From positions 2,607,001 to 2,671,000 of the forward strand of contig NZ_CP071612.1 of the NCBI RefSeq assembly GCF_017357245.1: 64,000 nucleotides of DNA. Direction: 5' to 3'. Position 1 is the first letter of the stretch, and each line of letters starts with the position of its first letter. The notes under the pieces are model-generated. The model was not told the DNA's origin and searched no databases. It saw nothing but the letters and a program-made list of their open reading frames with translations. The stretch comes from Rhizobium bangladeshense. GTDB taxonomy: Bacteria; Pseudomonadota; Alphaproteobacteria; Rhizobiales; Rhizobiaceae. A program made the translations under genes and the position numbers. Positions 17,084 to 25,825 of this stretch are shown here, in pieces.

Positions 17084-18595
17084 CTATCGGCGGTTGAATT
17101 CCGGCGATGCCAGCACCAGCGTCAGGCCGCTGATCTTGTTCGGAGCCTGCGACACCACGCGCATCGTCTCGTCGCGCGCGGCATCGGCAAGCGTCGATCT
17201 CAGGAACGCGCGTGGATCGTCATCGCGGCCGAACTGCGCCGCAGCCCGCCTCGCCCAAGCCAGGCGTTCGGCGATCTGGCCGCCGGTGATCCAGGCGGAA
17301 AAGCCTTCCTCGAAACCGGCCGGGCTCGGCGGCTGCCAGGTCGGCTGACCCATGCGCCTCAGCGCCCCTTGTCCCAACGCCCGCGCCGTCCGAAAGGACT
17401 TGAGCCGCTTCTCCCTCGCCTCGCCAGCAGGATCCGTCGTCACCGGCGACCCCGCCAGGCCAGGCGTATTCGCCGCCATGTCGCCCTCATCTGTGCCCTG
17501 CTGGTTGGCGGCCAGGAAGCTGCCGACGACACCGTTGACCGGGCCTGCATTCAGTGCCCTCAGACCCGCGACGACATAGTCGAACGGCTGGCGCGCCTTG
17601 GCGCCTTCGTTCTGCCAGGCAGCGGGATGGTCGAGCATGGCGGTGTAGACGGTGGTGAGATCGCCATCCGTCTTCTTCCAGGCCGCTTCCATATCCGAGA
17701 CCATCCGCTCGTCGGGCTGATCGGAGACGAAGTGAATTGCGAGCTTGCGGCTGATATGCGCCGCTGTCTTCGGATGGACCGAAAGGTCGTCGAGCATGTC
17801 GAGATAATCGTCGCGCGAGCGCCGGCGCCCACCGTAGCTGACACCAAGCACCTCATGCGCACCGGGTTCGGAAATATTCGGCCGGAAGGCGATGTCCATC
17901 TCCTTACGGTCGATTGTGAGCCCCGTGAGCACCATGGCCGCAGCGGTGACATCCGCCTGTGTGTAGGCGCTGCCGGCGCCTAGCGTGTGCAGTTCCAAGA
18001 GTTCGCGGCCGAGATTTTCGTTCAGCCCATTGTTGCGCTTGATGCCGCCGGCCGATTCGGGCCCGAGCGAATCCGCCTGGTCGAGATAGATCAACATGGC
18101 GGGATGCGCGATGGCGCTGCGCAGGAGATCGCCGAACCTGCCCGATATGAACGGCCGGATCGCCTCGGCCTCGTAGAGCGGCACGATAAGGCGCATCGGC
18201 AGGCTCTTGCTGGCGCTGGTGGAGAAATGATCGGTCCAGAAGGTCGAGAGCCGTTCGTAAAAGCCGTAGGGCGAAAGCACCGCCTGCATCAGCCGCAGAT
18301 TCACATCGTGCTGGAACTGCTGCTGCGCCTGGCGCTGCACGGCTTTGCGCATCTCGCGCCGCGTCGGATCGTCCGTTACCGTCTTGGCATCTTCCCGGAT
18401 CTGCTTCAACTGCGCCTGCAGGCTTAGGATCGCCCGGTGGCGCATGTCGGGGCCGCCGAGCGGAAAATCCGGTGTCGCCGACGCCCCTTTGGACAGCTGC
18501 CCGATCAGCTCATCCTTGCTTCGGGGCGCCGCCTCCCCCGGTCGAAAACCATAGCCGAACCGGATCGCCGCCATCGTCGGGAAAGAGAGGCTCAT
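17084..18595 (-). CDS. DUF1800 protein
   Basis: A 503-residue DUF1800 protein, first gene of a two-gene operon with the DUF1501 gene. Family marks are FATMAAIRFGYGF-like N-terminus (here SFPTMAAIRFGYGF), FWTDHFSTS, MLIYLDQADS, NENLGRELLELHTLG, YTQADVTAAA and ISRKLAIHFVSD. Unlike many members it has no obvious signal peptide. Function is unknown; the partner is a Tat substrate. Confidence 0.92.
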   Translation of the reverse strand: MSLSFPTMAAIRFGYGFRPGEAAPRSKDELIGQLSKGASATPDFPLGGPDMRHRAILSLQAQLKQIREDAKTVTDDPTRREMRKAVQRQAQQQFQHDVNLRLMQAVLSPYGFYERLSTFWTDHFSTSASKSLPMRLIVPLYEAEAIRPFISGRFGDLLRSAIAHPAMLIYLDQADSLGPESAGGIKRNNGLNENLGRELLELHTLGAGSAYTQADVTAAAMVLTGLTIDRKEMDIAFRPNISEPGAHEVLGVSYGGRRRSRDDYLDMLDDLSVHPKTAAHISRKLAIHFVSDQPDERMVSDMEAAWKKTDGDLTTVYTAMLDHPAAWQNEGAKARQPFDYVVAGLRALNAGPVNGVVGSFLAANQQGTDEGDMAANTPGLAGSPVTTDPAGEAREKRLKSFRTARALGQGALRRMGQPTWQPPSPAGFEEGFSAWITGGQIAERLAWARRAAAQFGRDDDPRAFLRSTLADAARDETMRVVSQAPNKISGLTLVLASPEFNRR

Positions 18596-18994
18596 AGCCG
18601 ATCACTCCTGATCACTTGATGGTGACAGGCTGACAGCCGATTGCGACGGGAATCTGTGGGAAATGCGGCGATATCGCGACATGGACGATTTGTAATTTAC
18701 TGAAAAGGTTCGGTTTTACCGCTAAAGACGGAGGATGCTCGATTGCTGAGATCCAAACCCTTCCGGCTCTAGGCCGCCAAAATGGTGCAGAGTTAGAAGC
18801 CACGACAGCAATTCGAAAAGAAAGGCCGGCAACACCTGCCGCCAGCCTCTTTGACCGACGGTAGCGCTAGATCCGCATGAAACGCGCCGATGGCGAGCGG
18901 CACCGGCCCCGGCGCATAGACCCGGAGCGGCGCAACGGGCACGGCGATCAGCGCGACCATAACAATCGCCCGCTCATGGCCTTGGCGCACCTGA
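18596..18994. other. Intergenic region with a possible terminator
   Basis: About 400 bases between two minus-strand genes. Short frames at 18612-18803 and 18793-18990 have no family resemblance. A minus-strand hairpin at 18816-18850 is listed separately. Confidence 0.4.
18816..18850 (-). terminator. Possible terminator downstream of methyltransferase
   Basis: On the minus strand AGGCTGGC and GCCGGCCT pair over eight positions, with one G-U, across a ten-base loop, followed by TTTCTTTT. It lies about 145 bases after the methyltransferase stop. Confidence 0.45.
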
Positions 18995-19795
18995 CTAAAT
19001 CACTTTGCCCCGGCACGCCCACGCCACCGACGCGAACGACCGCGGCCCATCGGGCTCGCCGGCCTCGTAAGCCGACCTGACGGCAGCATCAACCGCCCTG
19101 CGCTTCGTTGGCTCCAGCCCTGCCACATACCTGCCGAGCGGACCCTCGCCGGCTGCGATCGGTTCCCAATAGTCGTCGAAGGAATGATATTCCATCCGCA
19201 CCAGGAGCGAGGTTTCCTCGACATCGGAAAGGCCCTGCGCGACGAAGGTCCGTTTCATTTCCCTCGGCCGCATCATCGGCTGGAAACAATATCTGCGGCG
19301 CAGCGGCAGCGCGTCGTCGTCGAGCATGACGGCCGTATCCCACATCATCCGCATGCCCGACATACCGCCGTAATGGTCCCAGACGGCGGCGGCGACCACG
19401 CCGCCGGGTCGGACGACGCGGGCCATCTCGGACACCGCCTTGCCCGTCTCCGGCACGAAGTGCAGCACCAGCAGCGACATCGCCCTGTCGAAACGGTCGT
19501 TCTCGAAAGGCAAGGCGCAGGCGTCCGCCTGTTGGATTGATATGCGTGGATCGGTATTGGCCCGCTTCGCCGCCTCGACGAAAACAGGCGAATAATCGAT
19601 GGCGGCGATCTCCCGCGGGCCGGGCGTTTGCGCAAGCGTAAAAGCCAGGCTGCCGGTGCCGCAGCCGACATCGAGCACGCGATCGCCATCCTCCAGCCCA
19701 GTAAACTCGATGAGCATCGGAGCCAGCTTCCGGCTCCACCGGCCCATCAACCGCTCATAACCATCCGCACTTTCGACGTGGAAACTCGACGGCAT
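18995..19795 (-). CDS. SAM-dependent methyltransferase (class I)
   Basis: A 266-residue enzyme with methyltransferase motifs in order: motif I DRVLDVGCGTGSLAF, the acidic loop AAIDYSPVFVEAAKR, motif II QADACALPFENDRFDRAMSL, and motif III VRPGGVVAAAVWD. It resembles the small-molecule methyltransferases of the UbiE/type 11 group. The acceptor cannot be read. It has no close co-directional partner on either side. Confidence 0.88.
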   Translation of the reverse strand: MPSSFHVESADGYERLMGRWSRKLAPMLIEFTGLEDGDRVLDVGCGTGSLAFTLAQTPGPREIAAIDYSPVFVEAAKRANTDPRISIQQADACALPFENDRFDRAMSLLVLHFVPETGKAVSEMARVVRPGGVVAAAVWDHYGGMSGMRMMWDTAVMLDDDALPLRRRYCFQPMMRPREMKRTFVAQGLSDVEETSLLVRMEYHSFDDYWEPIAAGEGPLGRYVAGLEPTKRRAVDAAVRSAYEAGEPDGPRSFASVAWACRGKVI

Positions 19796-20176
19796 GGAAG
19801 CCTCCCCAAGGAAGATGGCTCATTATGAACCCGCCGTCGGCGGCCGCAAGCGGATAGTCGCTGTCGGCTGCAGGATCTTTCCCTCCCTCATCCTCGGCCC
19901 CGCGCCGAGGATCTGCCGCCCGTCAACTGCCGGGAGCGCGTCATGCACGTCGTCTACCCAGCAGCCGCCACCTGTCGCCCCTGGTCAAGGCCTTCATCGA
20001 ACTGGCCACTACGTGGCTGAACGCGGGACGAGGCCTCGCAGTGGTATTGCGATAAATCCGCACCACTTCCTTCACTGAACGAGAAAATCCGGTCCGGTGC
20101 TCCGCGACGTCAGCTTGAGCCGACGACTTTGAGGTTGACTTGTCGGCCCGACGCTTGGTCCTTGCCACCCAAAGGG
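19796..20176. other. Intergenic region, possible small frame only
   Basis: About 380 bases between minus-strand genes. A 75-codon minus frame at 19941-20168 encodes a Lys/Arg/Ser-rich protein (MARTKRRADKSTSKSSAQAD) that starts nine bases after the response-regulator stop. It could be a small basic protein but has no recognisable family, so it is not called as a gene. Confidence 0.35.
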
Positions 20177-20554
20177 TCAGAAGACAGCGTTCTTGCCTTC
20201 GTAATCTCTACGCAGGGACTGCGCTCGCGAAAGCGCGCTGGCGATCCTCTCGTCGGTGAAGGGCTTGGCGATCACATCGAGAGCGCCTTCGATGCCGTTT
20301 CCGACGCTTTCCGGACTGCCGGTGACGAAGATCACGTCGACGCCGTGGCGATCGATCAGCCGGCGCGCGAGCTGCGCGCCGCTCAAGCCGTCGGCAAGGC
20401 CGAGATCGACCAGTGCGACATCGCTTCTCTGAGCATAGGCGAGCGCCTGCTCGATTGTCGAAACCGGCCCGACAGTCTGGTGGCCAGCATCCTGCGCGAT
20501 GCGCTCGAGTTCCATGGCAATGATGTTCTCGTCTTCAACGATCAGGACTTTCAT
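20177..20554 (-). CDS. Single-domain response regulator
   Basis: A 125-residue receiver-only protein: MKVLIVEDENIIAMELE with the acidic pocket, the phosphoacceptor Asp in VALVDLGLADG, the Thr/Ser switch in VIFVTGSPESV and the Lys in VIAKPFT. No output domain follows, so it likely works by protein contact or phosphate relay, as in rhizobial HWE-kinase systems. ATG 20554 is chosen because GGAGGA lies just upstream; an in-frame extension to 20605 is less likely. No kinase gene is adjacent. Confidence 0.9.
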   Translation of the reverse strand: MKVLIVEDENIIAMELERIAQDAGHQTVGPVSTIEQALAYAQRSDVALVDLGLADGLSGAQLARRLIDRHGVDVIFVTGSPESVGNGIEGALDVIAKPFTDERIASALSRAQSLRRDYEGKNAVF

Positions 20555-20692
20555 GGATCTTCCTCCTCCCATGGGCAAGCGGGCCGCCGGGCACACCGAC
20601 GGCAACCGCTACAACGCAACTTGCCCTCGAAAGTTTCCGAGGTAAAAGGAATGCGTGTCGAAATGATAACTGATTTCCTCGTGTCATCGGCG

Positions 20693-21253
20693 CTACCGTT
20701 CGATGCTGCCATTGCGCCGGATCTTCCGTTGCAGGAGCAGGATGCCATAGAGCAGCGCTTCGGCCGTCGGCGGACAGCCGGGAACATAGATGTCGACCGG
20801 CACCACGCGGTCGCAGCCGCGCACGACGGAATAGGAATAATGGTAGTAGCCGCCGCCATTGGCGCAGGAGCCCATGGAGATGACGTAGCGCGGTTCCGGC
20901 ATCTGGTCATAGACCTTGCGCAGCGCAGGCGCCATCTTGTTGCACAGTGTGCCCGCGACGATCATCAGGTCCGACTGCCTTGGGCTTCCGCGCGGGGCGA
21001 CGCCGAAGCGCTCGACATCGTAGCGCGGCATGGACATCTGCATCATTTCGATGGCGCAGCAGGCAAGGCCGAAGGTCATCCACATCAGCGAGCCCGTGCG
21101 CGCCCAGGTGATGAGTTCGTCGGTGCTGGTGACGAGAAAACCCTTGTCGGCAAGCTCGGCATTGATGGTGCCCATCATCGGGTCGCCCTGCCACTGTTCG
21201 CCAGGGAACTGGAAATTGCCGGGCGTCGGCTGCGGTTGCGTGAAGCGCGGCAT
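20693..21253 (-). CDS. nuoB: NADH-quinone oxidoreductase subunit B (orphan paralogue)
   Basis: A 186-residue NuoB, the complex I subunit that carries iron-sulfur cluster N2 at the quinone site. All four cluster cysteines are present: C65 and C66 (GLACCAIEM), C130 (MGSCANGGG) and C160 ([11 protein letters not shown]). ATG 21253 follows AGGAG. No other nuo gene lies nearby, which is unusual because nuo genes normally sit together. It may be a spare subunit, a remnant of a second nuo cluster, or part of another hydrogenase-like complex. Confidence 0.9.
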   Translation of the reverse strand: MPRFTQPQPTPGNFQFPGEQWQGDPMMGTINAELADKGFLVTSTDELITWARTGSLMWMTFGLACCAIEMMQMSMPRYDVERFGVAPRGSPRQSDLMIVAGTLCNKMAPALRKVYDQMPEPRYVISMGSCANGGGYYHYSYSVVRGCDRVVPVDIYVPGCPPTAEALLYGILLLQRKIRRNGSIER

Positions 21254-21395
21254 CGTCTTCTCCTGTAAGCCGACCTCAAACACAGTCCAGACGACAAAGT
21301 TCCAGCGGCGGCCGCCTGGTACGATAACGGACTCGCGTTTCCTGGTATGTGTTCTAGGATGCGGCGCTCACGGTGAAGGGATCGCCCCACCAGAT

Positions 21396-21568
21396 CTAGT
21401 CCTTGTCCAGGAACCAGTTGATGGCGGCGTCGCTCCGGCATCGGGAAAGCGGCAGTTTCCGAACGGAATGAATGCGGCTGATCCCTCCCTCGCCAGCCGC
21501 AGCGTTTTCGGCATGCGCCGCGCCAGGCGCGGGAAGCAACATCAAAACAGCGCGTGCAGTCTGGTCAT
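21396..21568 (-). pseudogene. Small exported protein gene with a frameshift (tentative)
   Basis: From ATG 21568 the minus strand reads MTRLHALF then stop, but one extra T in the T run near 21546-21549 would continue it as LMLLPAPGAAHAEN, giving a clear signal peptide and a roughly 57-residue protein ending at TAG 21396-21398. No family is recognised in the short mature part. The signal-peptide shape across two frames is the main evidence. The remaining bases of 21254-21694 show no other gene. Confidence 0.3.
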
Positions 21569-21694
21569 CAGCCCCTCAGCGTTGCCGGGCACTATGCATG
21601 GGCAGTGGCCGGCAAGGCAACCGGAGTCATTTCAGATCCGCTGACCTCTCTCCATCGTCACGCCAACTCTCCAGTCCAGCACGCTCGGCTAGGC

Positions 21695-22483
21695 TCAGGA
21701 TCGCGCCTTTGCGCTTTCCTCCCGGAACGCCGCCTCGCCGGCGTCGGAGACCTCGACCCACTTCTTGTCGGGCTCGGCGTCGGCAACGTAACTGTCGTGC
21801 CAGTTCCACCATTTGTAGGTAGCCGTCTGCGGATAGCCCGCAGGCGAATCTTCCCAGACTTCCTGGCGTCCGAGCGGCGTGATGTCGAGATAGTTCCAGG
21901 TGCCGCCCATCTGCTCGTCGCCTCGGTTGTTGACGAAATAGGTGCGGAAGATGCGCTCGCCGTCGCGGTAGAAGACATTGGTGCCGTGCCATTCGTCGAC
22001 ACCGAAATCCTTATCGAAATCGTCGGTGATTGTCACCCACGGCATCGTCCAGCCCATCTGCTCCTTCAGCCTCGCTATGTCGGCTTGCGGCGCGCGGGAG
22101 GCGAAGACCAGAGTCGTATCGCGGGCGTTGAGATGGGCGACATGGGCGACCTGATCGGCCACCATCGAGCAACCGCGGCAGGCATGCTCCGGCCAGCCGA
22201 AGACCCCAGGTTCGAAAAAGGCGCGATAGACGATAAGCTGGTGCCGGCCTTCGAACAGGTCGTGAAGGCTGACCCTGCCCTGCGGCGCTTCGAAAGCATA
22301 TCGCCTTTCGACAGCCATCCACGGCATCCGCCGCCGCTCGGCGGCGAGCGCGTCGCGGGCACGCGTATGCGCCTTTTCCTTCGCGAGAAGCTGCCTGTGA
22401 GCCGCGTCCCAAGCCTCCTGAGACACGACAGGCGGCCTCTGCATGGCCTGTCCGCTCTTTCCATTCCCGGCAGTTGCAGTCAT
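21695..22483 (-). CDS. DUF899 thioredoxin-like protein
   Basis: A 262-residue DUF899 protein, a thioredoxin-fold family of unknown activity. Family marks are VSQEAWDAAHRQLLAKEKAH, GRHQLIVYRAFFEPG, the redox-like CRGCSMVADQV, YFVNNRGDEQMGGTWNYLD and the late W-rich WWNWHDSY. ATG 22483 follows GAGGAG; the frame is open much further upstream through a tandem repeat, but that part is unlike the family. It is divergent from the cyclase gene at 22766. Confidence 0.85.
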   Translation of the reverse strand: MTATAGNGKSGQAMQRPPVVSQEAWDAAHRQLLAKEKAHTRARDALAAERRRMPWMAVERRYAFEAPQGRVSLHDLFEGRHQLIVYRAFFEPGVFGWPEHACRGCSMVADQVAHVAHLNARDTTLVFASRAPQADIARLKEQMGWTMPWVTITDDFDKDFGVDEWHGTNVFYRDGERIFRTYFVNNRGDEQMGGTWNYLDITPLGRQEVWEDSPAGYPQTATYKWWNWHDSYVADAEPDKKWVEVSDAGEAAFREESAKARS

Positions 22484-22611
22484 CGCTTGAATCTCCTCAT
22501 TGGCGCGAGTTCCCGCGCCTCCTGTTCGAAAGCCGATGCATCGTGCATCGGTCCGACGTAGTTTCGCATCGGACATCGAACAGTGGGAGTAACAACTGTG
22601 TCTGTTATCCC

Positions 22612-22676
22612 ACGGCCAACGCAGTTGGTCCGTAGGCCAACGCAGTCGGCCCGTAGGCCGACGCAACGGCTCCGCC
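22612..22676. repeat. 21-base tandem repeat, about three copies
   Basis: The unit GGCCAACGCAGTYGGYCCGTA recurs with a 21-base period: two close copies and a third, diverged copy. It lies in the leader between DUF899 and the cyclase gene and may arise by slippage. Confidence 0.7.
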
Positions 22677-22765
22677 CGTGGCTATGAAACCTCCTCAACC
22701 AACACAACAGTTGCCAAAACCCACTTAGTGACGGAAGCTTCACCACGGCCATTGGATCTTGTGAC

Positions 22766-23536
22766 ATGACGACAGAATTCACCTTCACAGAGCAGGCAAG
22801 GCACGGCAGCGCCAGGATCTGCCGCGGCTGCTGGGATCAGATGCATATGCCGATCCCGATCGGCGGCCCGCTCGCGCTCCCCTTCCGCGCCCTCGGCATC
22901 ACCCGCAGCAAGATGAATCCCGATATCTGCACGATCTGCGAGCGCTCCTTCCAATATGTGAAGAAGCAGCGCCAGATCACCGTCGACGCCACCATCCTGT
23001 TCGCCGACATCAGGGGCTTTACCGATCTTTCCGAGCGCATCGAGGCGATACGCTTGAGTGAAATCGTCAGCCTGTTCCAGGATCGCTGCGCCCAGGCGAT
23101 CTGGGCGCATGACGGAATTGTCAACAAGCAGATGGGCGACGGCCTGATGGCGATCTTCAATTTCCCGATCATTCGCAAGGATCACGCCAGTGCGGCGATC
23201 GGCGCCGCCAGAGAGATCCAGTGGAACTGCGCTGCGGCGCTAGGCGGGCTGGCGCTTGACTCCCTGCCAGGCCGCACCCTGGGCGTCGGCGTCGGCATCC
23301 ATTCCGGCGAGGTCCAGATCGGCGAATTCTCGAGCTTCCGCAGCGATTTCACCGCGATCGGCGGCGTCGTCAACCAGGCCGCAAGGCTCGAATCCCAGGC
23401 GGCTGCCGGCGAGATCCTGATCTCGGCCGAAACAGCCGCGAAGGCTCCCGAACTCGCGGCAGACGCCGAAACGCGAATGCTGACGCTGAAGGGCATCGAA
23501 CAGCCGGTGCAGGCAAGCGTTCTGGTCAAGCGCTGA
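22766..23536 (+). CDS. Class III adenylate/guanylate cyclase with Cys-rich N-terminus
   Basis: A 256-residue protein. Residues about 19-60 carry two CxxC pairs (CRGC and CTIC), likely a metal-binding module. Residues about 72-256 are a class III cyclase catalytic domain with the metal-binding Asp residues in ILFADIRGFTDLSERI and KQMGDGLMAIF, and the transition-state Asn/Arg in GGVVNQAARLE. The usual Asp of IGDxVN is Gly here. It should make cAMP or cGMP in the cytoplasm, with the cysteines sensing metal or redox state; the latter is inference. Confidence 0.87.
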   Translation: MTTEFTFTEQARHGSARICRGCWDQMHMPIPIGGPLALPFRALGITRSKMNPDICTICERSFQYVKKQRQITVDATILFADIRGFTDLSERIEAIRLSEIVSLFQDRCAQAIWAHDGIVNKQMGDGLMAIFNFPIIRKDHASAAIGAAREIQWNCAAALGGLALDSLPGRTLGVGVGIHSGEVQIGEFSSFRSDFTAIGGVVNQAARLESQAAAGEILISAETAAKAPELAADAETRMLTLKGIEQPVQASVLVKR

Positions 23537-23654
23537 GTGACGGCGATCGCGGCCTTCTCAAAGGATCATCCCGCCGCCGATCGGCGTAGCATTGATCTTC
23601 GTCTTCAGGAAACCGCCGGGCGGGCCTAACCGCTTCGGCGGCCTGCCACAGGCC

Positions 23655-23990
23655 ATGGGTTTCGGCCAGGCGATTGGAAGCTATTTCAAGAACTACGTGA
23701 ATTTCAGCGGCAGAGCGGGCCGATCGGAATTCTGGTACCCGACGCTCTTCGTCTTTCTCGTCGCCATCGGTTTGTATGTCGTGGATCGGAGCGGAACCTT
23801 GAACCTGATCTGGTGGCTGGCTACGTTTCTTCCGTCGATCGCCATGGCCGCCCGACGCCTTCACGACAGCAACCGCAGCGGATGGTGGCAGCTTCTTGCA
23901 CTGTTATTTCCCATTGGATCGGTTGTCGTCCTCGCATGGTACTGCAGGGCGTCGACAGTGGAGGACTCCAGAGAAGCCGTCTTCGCTTAA
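23655..23990 (+). CDS. DUF805 membrane protein
   Basis: A 111-residue inner-membrane protein of the DUF805 family. It has the typical opening MGFGQAIGSYFKNYVNFSGRAGRSEFWY, then hydrophobic segments and the family signature AARRLHDSNRSGWWQLL followed by a last membrane helix. ATG 23655 is chosen because it begins the family pattern; the frame extends upstream to 23592. The gene lies 118 bases after the cyclase gene. Confidence 0.87.
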   Translation: MGFGQAIGSYFKNYVNFSGRAGRSEFWYPTLFVFLVAIGLYVVDRSGTLNLIWWLATFLPSIAMAARRLHDSNRSGWWQLLALLFPIGSVVVLAWYCRASTVEDSREAVFA

Positions 23991-24137
23991 GCAAATGTGA
24001 GAATGGATCTCGCGGGCAAAAGCGCTGCCTTCGCTGACACGGCCTATCCGTTGCGCAGAGTGCGGAATGCGCAGTCCGCTTCCAACGCCAAGCATTTCCT
24101 GAGCGTAGACCGGTGCCCTGACTCGATCTCAATGCAA

Positions 24138-24479
24138 TCAGCCGGGCAGCTTGCAGCCCTTGCTCATGCCGGCGGACTGCATAGCCGAGACCTTGCCTTT
24201 GGACGCTGCAATTTCCCCTTCCTTGTCTCCGCCGGCGACGCTGCCGATTGGAACGCCGACGAGGAAGACGCCGAACGCATCGCCGTTCGCTGCGCTGATC
24301 TGCTGCTTGGAGAGATCGTCGAGCTTGGCCTTCTCTTTCTTGAGCTCGACGGCGAGCGCCTCGCAGCTGAGGTTGGTATAGGCGGCCATCGGTATATCAA
24401 CCTGTACGATGGCGTCAGGACGTTTGGCGCAGCCGGCCAGTGCCGCGACCGCCACGAGTACAATAATAATCTTTTTCAT
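24138..24479 (-). CDS. Small lipoprotein
   Basis: A 113-residue protein with a lipoprotein signal (MKKIIIVLVAVAALAGC, lipobox LAGC). The mature part has a Lys/Glu-rich helix (ALAVELKKEKAKLDDLSKQQ), a hydrophobic Gly-rich stretch (FGVFLVGVPIGSVAGG) and a late Cys. It is probably anchored in the outer membrane. No function is recognised. Confidence 0.75.
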   Translation of the reverse strand: MKKIIIVLVAVAALAGCAKRPDAIVQVDIPMAAYTNLSCEALAVELKKEKAKLDDLSKQQISAANGDAFGVFLVGVPIGSVAGGDKEGEIAASKGKVSAMQSAGMSKGCKLPG

Positions 24480-24646
24480 GAATGGTCCCCAGTTCCCGCG
24501 GCAGCTGTAACATTGCCGCCCGCATTGCGGGAGATCAGTAAGTCTTCAACCACAGACTTTTATCCGCGGGGCATGCATTGCCGGAGATGGATCAAGGCTG
24601 CGGACCATGCTTTTAAGGAATCGATGGCTCGCGCGCCCTAAGCTCG

Positions 24647-24730
24647 CTGCCGATCGACCATTTCGATGGATTGGACACGTCCAGTGATATTCCTTCCGAC
24701 GGCCGCTGTGTGAGGGATCGCTGGTTTTGA
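24647..24730 (+). pseudogene. C-terminal fragment of a GFA-family gene
   Basis: This stretch encodes LPIDHFDGLD, then IPSDGRCVRDRWF and a stop. It matches the C-terminal end of the intact GFA protein at 56263-56664 (LPIDHFDGLE ... LPSDGRCVRDLWF) at most positions. Upstream the match stops abruptly near 24640. It is a truncated duplicate or a remnant of a second GFA gene. The rest of 24480-24778 shows no gene. Confidence 0.75.
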
Positions 24731-24778
24731 CGGCGCCCGGACGGTAGCTGGCGAGGCCGGCAAATGTCCCGCGTCTGC

Positions 24779-25156
24779 CTAGTACTTCATGTTCCGCAGT
24801 TCCGGAAAATCATAGTACCGCAGTCGCTTATCGTGGCAGCGATCATCGTTCCTTCTTAGGTGCAGTATCATGTCGTGTTGCAAGCCCAGGCCGATATAGG
24901 ACCAGTTCGGGTTGCTGCGTTCCGTCGTGCGCGTGCAATAGGCATACATCTGCTTTTCCGGATTAAGCAGAACCACGCTGGAAATCTCGGCCTTTACGAA
25001 GTTCCCCGGCTTAATCGTTCCCCGCAGAGCGTCGACGTACTCGTGTCGGACGGAGCTGGACGGCGGGCGCTGCGAATCTGCTACTGATTGCGGTGCCGGA
25101 GCTTGGCAGCCCGCCTGAGCCATCAGGGCAGCGTAAGCAAGGGATCTAAACTTCAT
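24779..25156 (-). CDS. Small lipoprotein, member 1 of a tandem pair
   Basis: A 125-residue protein with a lipoprotein-like signal (MKFRSLAYAALMAQAGC). The mature part SVADSQRPPSS, then SSVVLLNPEKQMYAYC and a C-terminal RCHDKRLRYYDFPEL, is closely shared with the next gene upstream (25312-25700), so the two are a tandem duplication. Two or three Cys residues in the mature part may form a disulfide. Function unknown. Confidence 0.75.
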   Translation of the reverse strand: MKFRSLAYAALMAQAGCQAPAPQSVADSQRPPSSSVRHEYVDALRGTIKPGNFVKAEISSVVLLNPEKQMYAYCTRTTERSNPNWSYIGLGLQHDMILHLRRNDDRCHDKRLRYYDFPELRNMKY

Positions 25157-25311
25157 TCAGTTGATCTCGCTTTATCAATGGTCGACAGATGGGATTTAAA
25201 GAAGCTGGTATAAGCCTGTGCTTCGCGGCTCCACCCTCTCAGGCCGCGCAGATCCGAGCCGCGGCTCAACGAGCTCTTGAACGGCGACGCGGCCGAAGCC
25301 CTTGTCCTGCG

Positions 25312-25700
25312 TCAGGTCTTCATGCCGGTCAGCTCAGGAAACGGGTAGTAGCGCAGCCGCTTGTCCTTGCAACGATAGTCATTCGCCTTGCGCCGAGGAT
25401 TTGGCCTTCCGTAAAGGAGACGCCGAGATAGGCCCAGTCGCCCCAGCTGCGCTTGGGCACCACCCGCACACAATAAGCATAGATCTTCTTCTCGGGCTCG
25501 AGCAGCACCACGCTTGAAATCCGCGCCCAGACGACTTCGCCCGCTTCGTGTCTATAACTTCTCTTGAATACGATATCGATGAAGTTCTGCCTGATGTCAC
25601 TGGAGGGAGGACGCTGGGAATCTGCAACGGATTGCGAAACGGGGGCGTTGCAGCCCGCCAGCATCAGCAGGGCTGCGCAAGCAAGGACTTTTATTTTCAT
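25312..25700 (-). pseudogene. Small lipoprotein, member 2 of the tandem pair, frameshifted near the end
   Basis: The signal MKIKVLACAALLMLAGC and SVADSQRPPSS and SSVVLLEPEKKIYAYC parallel the neighbour. As written the frame ends at 25329 with an unrelated tail (TSGCATTRFLS). A missing base near 25396-25402 explains this: the alternative frame continues NDYRCKDKRLRYYPFPEL to a stop at 25312, matching the paralogue's RCHDKRLRYYDFPEL. The protein would still be made with an altered last 20 residues, so loss of function is likely but not certain. Confidence 0.75.
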
Positions 25701-25825
25701 TCAGATGAATCTCCAAAGAATCGAGCGCGACAACGCTGCGAATTCTACAAACACAACGGGAACAATATTTGCAATACATGAAAGTAGACATTGTCGACGC
25801 CGCGCATGTGGCCGCGTCAATCCAT

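Noticed and set aside
18793..18990. Short minus frame next to the methyltransferase gene
   Set aside because: No ribosome site or family resemblance; part overlaps a probable terminator.
22612..22676. Tandem repeat considered as a CRISPR array
   Set aside because: The copies are directly adjacent without spacers and no cas gene is nearby.
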